From an uncultured Bacteroidales bacterium (GTDB taxonomy: Bacteria; Bacteroidota; Bacteroidia; Bacteroidales; UBA932): a DNA stretch of 13,390 bases. This document shows positions 1-6,633 of the stretch, one piece after another (within the stretch, counting starts at the first letter, position 1; every line of letters begins with the position of its first letter). Below the pieces are notes generated by a model. That model was not told the origin of the DNA, did not search any database, and worked only from the letters and a program-made list of their open reading frames with translations. Location: assembly GCA_947253655.1 (NCBI GenBank), contig CAMYAE010000034.1, positions 1 to 13,390 on the forward strand, written 5' to 3'. The position numbers and the translations under genes were made by a program.

Positions 1-12
1 GTTGGACATAGC

Positions 13-85
13 GGTTGAGCAGATCCCTCACTTCGTTCGGGATGACAGTGTGACGTTCGGGATAACGCTGTCACTCAACCTTTTT
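13..85. repeat. Structured, repeat-rich intergenic segment ending in a T run
   Basis: This non-coding stretch has several layers of symmetry. An outer inverted repeat pairs GGTTGAG (13-19) with CTCAACC (74-80), and CTCAACC is followed directly by TTTTT (81-85). Inside lie the 21-nt palindromic element (23-43) and a stem formed by GTGACGTT (50-57) with AACG...TCAC (64-67 and 71-74), containing a 3-nt bulge. Two 20-nt units starting with GTTCGGGAT (35-54 and 55-74) form an imperfect tandem repeat, identical at 16 of 20 positions. A stem followed by a T run is what a rho-independent terminator for a gene left of the window would look like, but that gene is not visible. The terminator reading is inference; the symmetries are seen directly. 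Confidence 0.5.
23..43 (-). repeat. Copy 1 of a 21-nt dispersed palindromic element
   Basis: Read on the minus strand, the arms are ATCCC and GGGAT around an 11-nt loop, GAACGAAGTGA. A second copy at 8291-8311 has arms ATTTC and GAAAT around GAACGCCGTGA. The two copies share the preceding GTC and the loop frame GAACGnnGTGA. The arm changes (CC to TT, GG to AA) occur on both sides, so pairing is kept. This suggests a short interspersed intergenic repeat rather than chance similarity. Confidence 0.5.
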
Positions 86-94
86 ACTCAAAAA

Positions 95-127
95 TTTCAA
101 TCTTAGAATATTGTTTTATACCTTTGC
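95..127 (+). promoter_or_regulatory. Putative Bacteroidota-type promoter of the five-gene lipoprotein operon
   Basis: A perfect TAnnTTTG -7 element (TACCTTTG, 119-126) is followed by C and lies 23 nt before the chosen start codon at 150. About 20 nt upstream there is only a weak match to the TTTG -33 box (TTTC, 95-98). Transcription would begin near 131-134, giving a leader of under 20 nt. No other good -7 box was noticed in the short gaps between the five genes, so this is likely the main operon promoter. Confidence 0.55.
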
Positions 128-149
128 TTGGTTTAGTTTAGTGTTTAAT

Positions 150-2381
150 ATGAAAAAATTACGTGTTTTCATATATACAATAACGTCTATTCTGGTTTTA
201 GCCTGTGCAAAGGAACGGGGCAGAAACCGTGCGTATAACGATTTCGGAGAAATAAGAATTTCGCTTGAGCAGGATCGTGCAACCACCGAAGCCCCGGTCA
301 AAGCCGGAGCCGTACAGGAAAACCTGCCTTCTGCAGACGATTTCAATGTCGAAATTTTCAACTCAAAAGCTCAGAGAATTTATCGAAAGAAATATATAGA
401 GGCCAAGACTGAAACAATAAAGCTCAACACCGGAGATTTCAATCTCAAGGCTTTTCACGGGGACTCGACCGGCTGTGGCTTTGACAAGCCTTTCTTTATG
501 GCCAATCAACCGTTCACCGTGCACGGCTACATAGACAACGGCAAGACACCGGACAAAGTGGAAGCCGTCGCCAAATTGGCAAACGTAAAGATCGCTGTAA
601 AATACGGTCCCGGCATAAGCGGAAGCTACTCCGATTTTTACACCTTGGTTAAGCATAAACGGCTCATAGACAAATCGTTGAAATTCTCAAGAAAAGAGGC
701 GCGCTGCGGATATATACCAAGCGGAGAACTGTACATAGAAGTATATGCCCAACTCGGTGGTGCCGGGATGAAAGACTCATTAGTATATTTCAAATCCGAG
801 CCCGCCTTATATTCGCCGAATGACTTTGTGACATTCAATATCGAAGCTCCGACAAGGACAGGCGGCCTCGACGTAAATATAACTGTAGACAACTCAGTCG
901 AAAAAATAGAAGAAAGGACAACGATACCGCAATCGGCATTGCCCGGAGCCGCACCGTCATTCTCATATAACGGCTTGATTTCCGACAGTTTTTCATACAA
1001 ATTCAATGCGGGAGCAATGACTGTCAATGATGCAGTCTTGAGCTATTCTGCCCCAAAAGGGGTGACAACAGCCACCTTGTCGGTCAATTCCGACTTCCTC
1101 AACGGCACCTTAGGACTTCCGTCCGAAATAGATCCGATAAATGCTGACGAGGCTATGATAGCTAAATTCCAGGATGCCGGCATCAAATGGATTGTAAAGA
1201 CTGACAGCCGGTTAGGCTTCATAGACTTTTCCGGAGCGGTAAGGTTGCTTGGCAGCAATGCCCCTCTATCCACTACCGCTACCGTGCGTGCCGTATTTTC
1301 CATAGAGATTAAAGACAAGACCGGCAAAACCGGACATGCAACATATAATTTAGTGCAAAGACCGGCAAGCTCGACAATCAGCGTCTCTGATCACAATATC
1401 TGGGGGTGGAAATTCTCCATGCCGGAAGCCGTTTTCAAAGGAAGCGGAGATTTTCCGGCAGATACGGACGTGAAAATTCAATGCAGCGAAGACGGCCTGT
1501 CATGGAAGACGGTTGCAGCTCGGAAGATTGAAGGCAACCATGTGTATTTCAATGACATAGAGGGACTAAAACCCGGCACGGACTATAAATTAAGGACAGT
1601 ATTCAACAATGATCCTGACAATGTCGGAGAGACAGCTATAATCCGTACCGAAGCTCCGGAGCAAATAGGAAACGGCGGCTTCGAGGAATTCGTAGAAAAA
1701 ACTTTCATAACTAAGATCAGTTGGGGATTCGGGAGTACATATACCGTGAAATGGTGGCAGCTATATAATTCCGATAACCGCTGGTGGGCAGTAAGCAGTC
1801 CCATCACCCTCAATTCGAAGGTGACCGCAAGCACTCCTGACTATAAGACCTACCCTACGGTTGCCTTATTTACGGATGGTGCCTATTCGGGACATAGTCT
1901 TATGGTGGCTTCAATAGCCATTGATGACGTAGCTTCTGAAATATTCTACGGCAAGACACATCAGGGCGAAATCTTCATCGGCACTGCAAATGACTTGAAC
2001 GAGGACAGTTGGGCAAAAACCTCGGAGGGACATTCCTTTGGCAGCAGACCGTCGGCTCTGTCATTCATGCACAGATTCGATGTGAGCGATGACACACCGT
2101 TTGACGTATCAATAGAGATATTGTCAGCTGAAGGCAACATTATCGGTGCCGGAAGCAAGTCTGACCAACACACTCCTGTATCAAAATGGACGGAGTGCCG
2201 GATTCCGCTGACATATACGATTACGGACAAAAAGGCGGCTACGATAAAACTGTCAATAAAATCTTCGGTTACAGGCTCGGAGGCTCCTATAAAAAGATCT
2301 GTGGATACGATTTCCGGAAATCATATAATCCATGCCGGAAATATCTTATATATAGACAATATAGAACTTAAATATGAATGA
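150..2381 (+). CDS. DUF4493 / Fn3-like / PCMD-like surface lipoprotein
   Basis: Predicted lipoprotein of 743 residues. The ATG at 150 is chosen because it starts a compact type II signal peptide ending in the lipobox LVLAC (Cys19). The frame can be extended back to a TTG at 111, but that would put the promoter box inside the gene. Residues about 32-255 resemble DUF4493, an uncharacterised Bacteroidota surface domain. Residues about 267-403 form the beta-rich middle domain also seen in the next two genes, about 409-500 look fibronectin type III-like, and about 505-743 are a divergent relative of the PCMD domain (compare SRPSAL and the closing YIDNIELKYE with the two later paralogues). The C-terminal domain is unusually rich in tryptophan, with WW pairs near residues 535 and 545, as in sugar-binding jelly rolls; binding is inference. 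First gene of the operon; its stop lies just before the next start. Confidence 0.8.
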   Translation: MKKLRVFIYTITSILVLACAKERGRNRAYNDFGEIRISLEQDRATTEAPVKAGAVQENLPSADDFNVEIFNSKAQRIYRKKYIEAKTETIKLNTGDFNLKAFHGDSTGCGFDKPFFMANQPFTVHGYIDNGKTPDKVEAVAKLANVKIAVKYGPGISGSYSDFYTLVKHKRLIDKSLKFSRKEARCGYIPSGELYIEVYAQLGGAGMKDSLVYFKSEPALYSPNDFVTFNIEAPTRTGGLDVNITVDNSVEKIEERTTIPQSALPGAAPSFSYNGLISDSFSYKFNAGAMTVNDAVLSYSAPKGVTTATLSVNSDFLNGTLGLPSEIDPINADEAMIAKFQDAGIKWIVKTDSRLGFIDFSGAVRLLGSNAPLSTTATVRAVFSIEIKDKTGKTGHATYNLVQRPASSTISVSDHNIWGWKFSMPEAVFKGSGDFPADTDVKIQCSEDGLSWKTVAARKIEGNHVYFNDIEGLKPGTDYKLRTVFNNDPDNVGETAIIRTEAPEQIGNGGFEEFVEKTFITKISWGFGSTYTVKWWQLYNSDNRWWAVSSPITLNSKVTASTPDYKTYPTVALFTDGAYSGHSLMVASIAIDDVASEIFYGKTHQGEIFIGTANDLNEDSWAKTSEGHSFGSRPSALSFMHRFDVSDDTPFDVSIEILSAEGNIIGAGSKSDQHTPVSKWTECRIPLTYTITDKKAATIKLSIKSSVTGSEAPIKRSVDTISGNHIIHAGNILYIDNIELKYE

Positions 2382-2385
2382 TTAT

Positions 2386-3633
2386 ATGAAAAGAATATTC
2401 TATATTTTAGCGATTGCGGCTATAGCGGCCATAGGCTGCAAAAAGGACAATAAGGGGGACGGCATAGGCACTCTTGAAGTTAATCTCTCCTATTCGGGAG
2501 ACTATATAATAGCTAAAAGCGGCAATGCCGATGTCAGCGGCTTCACTGTCTCCATATCAAGGAAAGACGGGTGGAGCAAGAATTTCGACACTTATGCCTC
2601 TATGCCGGAAATTCTCGAACTTGGAGCCGGAGAATATACAATAACCGCCTCTTCCCCGACAATAAAAGACGCCGCTTTCGACCTGCCGATATACGGGGCC
2701 TCGCAAAATTTCAAGATACGCACGGGAGAAGTGACTCCGATTTCACTTGTCTGCACACTGCAAAACATGAAAGTAAGTTTTGTCCCGTCCGAGAACTTCA
2801 AGAAAGAGCTTTCCAACTACACGGTTACGGTGACCAATGCAGCGTCATGGACGGCAACCGATGTCGGTGAAAAAACTCTTGTCTGGACAAAGGCTGACGT
2901 GGAAGCCGGAAAGGCCGGCTATTTCTCTGTCGCCCCTCTGAGCGTGAAAATCGACGGATACAGGGCAATTGACGGCTCGGAGGCCCATGCAGCAATGAAC
3001 ATTACCAATGTTGCCGCAAAAGACCACCATATCATAAAATTGGACGCGAAAGTGACCGGCAGCAGCAGCCTTAGCCTCATTGTCAATGATTCTTTAAACG
3101 AAAAGAACTCAGATATCAATATTCCGGGCTGGGAGGAGATTCCCATTGAAGACGAGCCTCAAAATCCCGGCGGCAACACCGACCCGCAACCAGGAACCGC
3201 CCCTACTTTGCTGTGGGAAGCAAATCCTGATTTCTCCGAAACTCCTATCAGCAGCAAGATGGACGTCAATCTTGTGGTAAAGGCTCCGGAAAAGATAAAG
3301 ACGTTTACGGTGAGCGTAGATTCCTATGTTTTAAGCGATGTCATCGCACAGCTCGCAGGCAGAAGCGATTACAGTTATGCCGCCAACGGGCCTTTTGATA
3401 TGGACCTTATCAATGACACCGCCCTTATAGCAGCCCTCGACGGGATGAATTTAGGCATACCTACGGCTGACAAGTTAAGCGGACAGACTTCGGTGGACTT
3501 TTCCCTGTCCAACCTTATCCCAATGATATCGGTTTATAATCCAAAGCAAGGCTCAAAACATATATTCACCCTGAAAGTCAGCGATTTGAAAGGCGGGCGA
3601 TACGAAAAGGCACTGACATTCTACCAGCCATAA
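2386..3633 (+). CDS. Short DUF4493 lipoprotein lacking the Fn3-like and PCMD domains
   Basis: Predicted lipoprotein of 415 residues. The start at 2386 gives the signal peptide MKRIFYILAIAAIAAIGC, with Cys18 as lipidation site, and leaves a 4-nt gap after the previous stop. An in-frame ATG at 2374, overlapping that stop, would add four residues and cannot be excluded. Residues about 26-245 match the DUF4493 pattern (LEVNLS near the start, LGAGEYTITASS, then a VNDSLNEK motif at its end). A Pro/Gly/Asn-rich linker follows (about 248-272), then the middle domain (about 273-415) with a DFSLSNLIPMISVY segment and a closing FTLKVSDLKGG strand. The protein stops where its two larger neighbours continue into Fn3-like and PCMD domains. 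There is no sign of a frameshift, so it appears to be a naturally short version. Function unknown; probably an outer-membrane-anchored partner of the neighbouring proteins. Confidence 0.8.
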   Translation: MKRIFYILAIAAIAAIGCKKDNKGDGIGTLEVNLSYSGDYIIAKSGNADVSGFTVSISRKDGWSKNFDTYASMPEILELGAGEYTITASSPTIKDAAFDLPIYGASQNFKIRTGEVTPISLVCTLQNMKVSFVPSENFKKELSNYTVTVTNAASWTATDVGEKTLVWTKADVEAGKAGYFSVAPLSVKIDGYRAIDGSEAHAAMNITNVAAKDHHIIKLDAKVTGSSSLSLIVNDSLNEKNSDINIPGWEEIPIEDEPQNPGGNTDPQPGTAPTLLWEANPDFSETPISSKMDVNLVVKAPEKIKTFTVSVDSYVLSDVIAQLAGRSDYSYAANGPFDMDLINDTALIAALDGMNLGIPTADKLSGQTSVDFSLSNLIPMISVYNPKQGSKHIFTLKVSDLKGGRYEKALTFYQP

Positions 3634-3638
3634 TATCC

Positions 3639-3645
3639 GGAGGGG
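3639..3645 (+). promoter_or_regulatory. Strong Shine-Dalgarno sequence (GGAGGGG) for the third operon gene
   Basis: GGAGGGG at 3639-3645 lies three bases before the ATG at 3649. The core GGAGG leaves a 5-nt spacer. None of the other operon genes has such a sequence, and Bacteroidota generally initiate without one. It supports the ATG at 3649 as start and may raise translation of this gene relative to its neighbours, which is inference. Confidence 0.5.
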
Positions 3646-3648
3646 ACA

Positions 3649-5790
3649 ATGCGTAAGACGATATTAATTATAGCGGCAGTATTTGCAATAGCCGCCTGTT
3701 CCAAAAACGAGCAGGCAGAGGGCTACGGCTATCTTTCCGTGAAACTATCCTCCGATGAAATTTCCACTGTTGTGGTGAAAGGGTCTGTCCCTGACGATAT
3801 GACCTTTGCCTTGCAGATAAAAAACAGCACGACCGGTGAAAAACATCTTGTGGACGACAGCCGTAATCTTGAAGGCGAGCCTCTAAAACTTGCTCCCGGC
3901 AGCTACACGATTACCGCCTCATCAGGGATATCCGAGAACGCCGTCTGGAACTCGCCTGTATATTCGGGAACAGCTACGGTAGTCATAAGGCCGGAAACGG
4001 TCAGCACCGCCTCAATAAAATGCCGGCTTGCAACTACAATGGTTACAGTAGAACTACCGGAAGACATTGACAGCTACTTTTCGGATTACCGTCTCAGCAT
4101 AGACAACGGTACAGTCTCTCCATTGACATTCAGCAAATCGGCAGGAAACATTAAGGATACTGCATATTTAGCGGTTACCGGTCTGCTGAAATGGAATCTG
4201 GACCTTGTAAACAAAGACGGAACTCCTTACAGCACGGGTACAATCACCCGCGACGGGGTAAAAGCGGGACAGCATTATCATCTGATTTTCTCGCTCGGCG
4301 AGGATGAAGACAAAATGGGCGGCTCGGCCATTTCAATTGCCGTGGATGATGTTCTGAATGAAAAGTCCTATCCTATAGTCATTGATTTCGACAGTCCGGA
4401 ACTTCCGACCATAACTGCTGATTTCGATTTGTCCGGGAAGTTGTCTTCTCCTATGGGAAGCCATACGGAAAGCATATTGAAATTCACGGCGGCCCGAGGC
4501 ATAAAAAGCCTTACGATCATAACTTCGGACGCTGCTCTGATTGCAGCAGGCCTCCCGGCCGGAACTGAGCTGGCAGATGCATCAGTCGCTACTGTTGAGA
4601 TGCTGAATGCGGCAGGAATAAGTACCGGCTCCATCGCTTTCGGCTCGACCTCTGCAAGTATTGGATTGTCGGGACTGCTGGCAAAATTGCCTATGGGACA
4701 ATATGTTCTCACTGTCAATGTAATTGATATCAAGAATCACTGCAAGTCGGCAGATATAAGAATAGACATAACATCTCCTGTAGACGCCGAGGCCCTGTCT
4801 GCAATTGCCTGGGGCAAATTCGCAATACTCTCCGGCCATTGGTTTGCAGAGTCCAGGCCGGCAGGCATAAGGTTCCAATATAAGAAGAAAGCCGATACGC
4901 AGTGGATTGAATTCGCTTCAGAACTGTCCTTCGATGAGGCAAATAAGGTATTCACAGGTGAATTGTGCGGACTGGAGCCGAGCACCCAATACTTGTTCAA
5001 AGCCGTTTCCGATAGGGACACGGAGACGAGGGAAATTACTTTCGAGACAGAGGGGGCTGAAGAAGTGCCTAATCTTAGCTTTGACAATTGGTATCTGAAT
5101 GAGAAATGCTGGTATCCGAACGCTTCTTCCGAAGAGACAATCTGGGATTCCGCCAATCCGGGTACAAGCCGCTTTGGGGCTGTGCCGACAACTCCGGAAG
5201 AGAATGACCTTGCCGTTGCCGGAGAGGGGAAAAAGGCTGCCAGACTTGAGAGTATGACATGTTTCGGACAATTTGCCGCAGGCAATATATATACAGGACA
5301 ATTCGTGCAAGTATCAGGGCTCGGTGCCATTCTTAATTGGGGATATAGTTTCAATTCCAGGCCTTTGGCATTGAAAGGCTATTATAAATATACGCCTAAG
5401 ACCATAGATAAAGCGAAAGACCCATATCTTTCATTGAAAGGCACAACCGACAACTGCAATATCCGGATTTTCATAACGGATTGGGAGGGGATGTTCCGGA
5501 TTAACTCAAGCAAAATGGAATTTGTGTCGGATGATGACAAGGGAATAATAGCCCTTGGACAGCTCGTCTCTGAGGGCACGGACGGCAAGTATATCAAATT
5601 TACTGTTCCGCTTGAATACAGAAGCAAGATAAGAAAGCCGAATTTCATAGTAATCACAGGTGCGGCAAGTCGTTACGGAGATTATTCCACCGGAGCGGTC
5701 GGCAGCGTGCTGCTATTGGACGAATTTTCTCTTGTCTATGACCCTCAAGAACTTACGGAGACAGAAAAAGGACAGATAGGCTACAGATAA
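3649..5790 (+). CDS. DUF4493 / Fn3-like / PCMD-domain surface lipoprotein
   Basis: Predicted lipoprotein of 713 residues with a signal peptide ending in AIAAC (Cys17). Visible order: DUF4493 (about 25-247, with YGYLSVKLS, LAPGSYTITASSG and VDDVLNEKSYPI); the beta-rich middle domain shared with the two upstream genes (about 253-376); a fibronectin type III-like domain (about 382-470, with FQYKKKADTQWIEF and GLEPSTQYLFKAV); and a PCMD domain (about 474-698, with NLSFDNWY, TTPEEN, GKKAARL, FNSRPLALKGYYKY and the closing LLLDEFSLVYD). PCMD is the Pfam 'putative carbohydrate metabolism domain'; despite the name no enzymatic activity can be read from the sequence and no catalytic set is recognisable. 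The C-terminal half is clearly paralogous to that of the fifth operon gene. The start follows a GGAGGGG ribosome site, 15 nt after the previous stop. Confidence 0.85.
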   Translation: MRKTILIIAAVFAIAACSKNEQAEGYGYLSVKLSSDEISTVVVKGSVPDDMTFALQIKNSTTGEKHLVDDSRNLEGEPLKLAPGSYTITASSGISENAVWNSPVYSGTATVVIRPETVSTASIKCRLATTMVTVELPEDIDSYFSDYRLSIDNGTVSPLTFSKSAGNIKDTAYLAVTGLLKWNLDLVNKDGTPYSTGTITRDGVKAGQHYHLIFSLGEDEDKMGGSAISIAVDDVLNEKSYPIVIDFDSPELPTITADFDLSGKLSSPMGSHTESILKFTAARGIKSLTIITSDAALIAAGLPAGTELADASVATVEMLNAAGISTGSIAFGSTSASIGLSGLLAKLPMGQYVLTVNVIDIKNHCKSADIRIDITSPVDAEALSAIAWGKFAILSGHWFAESRPAGIRFQYKKKADTQWIEFASELSFDEANKVFTGELCGLEPSTQYLFKAVSDRDTETREITFETEGAEEVPNLSFDNWYLNEKCWYPNASSEETIWDSANPGTSRFGAVPTTPEENDLAVAGEGKKAARLESMTCFGQFAAGNIYTGQFVQVSGLGAILNWGYSFNSRPLALKGYYKYTPKTIDKAKDPYLSLKGTTDNCNIRIFITDWEGMFRINSSKMEFVSDDDKGIIALGQLVSEGTDGKYIKFTVPLEYRSKIRKPNFIVITGAASRYGDYSTGAVGSVLLLDEFSLVYDPQELTETEKGQIGYR

Positions 5791-5796
5791 CCTGTT

Positions 5797-6633
5797 ATGA
5801 GAATAAGAATAAATATTATATGTTTAGTCCTTGTATTGATGCCCTCATTGGGCATGATTGCGAGAAACAAAAAGGAACATAAATACGAACCTTTTGACAG
5901 GGGGATAGAATCCCCGAATTCGCTTTTCCTGCCGAAAGGCACATTCGGCGGAGGCTTCACCTTTTCCTATAACATCTACGATGCACGCAATGCGGACGGA
6001 AAAGCAGGCTTTGCATTGCTCTCTCCTTTCATCAAAGATATAAAGGGGGAATACCGGGCAATGAGCATAGCCCCGACATTAGCGTATACATTTATGGACA
6101 ACCTAAGTGTCGGATTGAGGTTTGACTACAGCAACACCTCGCTTGACCTCAACAATGCCAGCATAAATTTCAATGACGATATAGAGCTGGGGATCAAGGA
6201 CTTCGGCTATAAAAAGCAAGCCTATTTAGGCTCAGTGACCCTAAGAAACTATATGCCTATTCAGCAGAGTAAAAGGTTTGCTCTGTTCATGGAGGGCAGG
6301 CTTACGGGCGGTTACGCACAGAGTAAGAATTTCAAGATGGAGGACGGACTGAAACACGGAACTTATCAGGACATATATAAAGGAAGTGTAAGCCTGGTCC
6401 CTGGGATCTGTGTATTCATCGCTAACGCCGTTTCGTTTGAAGTGCAGATCGGTGTAATGGGTATAAGCTATCAGATGACAAAGCAGGTAACCAATCAGGT
6501 CGAGGTCAGTCAGATGAGCAATAGCGAAGCCAATTTCAACATCAATCTATTTTCCATAGCTTTCGGCACGAACTTCTATATTATGGACAAATGGCACAGG
6601 GTGCCTAACGAACGCAAAAAGAAATCGTTATGA
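5797..6633 (+). CDS. Small outer-membrane beta-barrel protein
   Basis: 278 residues, starting with a signal peptide whose hydrophobic core is about residues 6-18 and whose likely cleavage is after MIA near residue 22 (no lipobox). The mature part is a series of alternating amphipathic strands separated by polar turns: TFGGGFTFSYNIYDA, SIAPTLAYTFMDNLSVGLRFDY, AYLGSVTLRNYMPI, RFALFMEGRLTGGYAQ, SFEVQIGVMGISYQM and LFSIAFGTNFYIM. I estimate roughly eight to ten transmembrane strands, the usual look of Bacteroidota porin-like or OmpA-fold barrels. The tail is basic (NERKKKSL) instead of ending in the aromatic residue common in proteobacterial barrels. It sits between PCMD lipoproteins, 6 nt after one and overlapping the next by ATGA, so co-translation and a shared surface complex are plausible. 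No enzymatic motif was seen, and the specific function is unknown. Confidence 0.7.
   Translation: MRIRINIICLVLVLMPSLGMIARNKKEHKYEPFDRGIESPNSLFLPKGTFGGGFTFSYNIYDARNADGKAGFALLSPFIKDIKGEYRAMSIAPTLAYTFMDNLSVGLRFDYSNTSLDLNNASINFNDDIELGIKDFGYKKQAYLGSVTLRNYMPIQQSKRFALFMEGRLTGGYAQSKNFKMEDGLKHGTYQDIYKGSVSLVPGICVFIANAVSFEVQIGVMGISYQMTKQVTNQVEVSQMSNSEANFNINLFSIAFGTNFYIMDKWHRVPNERKKKSL

Noticed and set aside
111..149. In-frame N-terminal extension of the first lipoprotein from a TTG at 111
   Set aside because: It would place the TAnnTTTG promoter box inside the gene and put 13 hydrophobic residues before a complete signal peptide that starts at the ATG at 150.
4737..5354. 205-residue open frame on the minus strand
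   Set aside because: It lies wholly antisense to the Fn3-like and PCMD part of a clearly coding lipoprotein gene, and shows no recognisable domain, signal peptide or start context.
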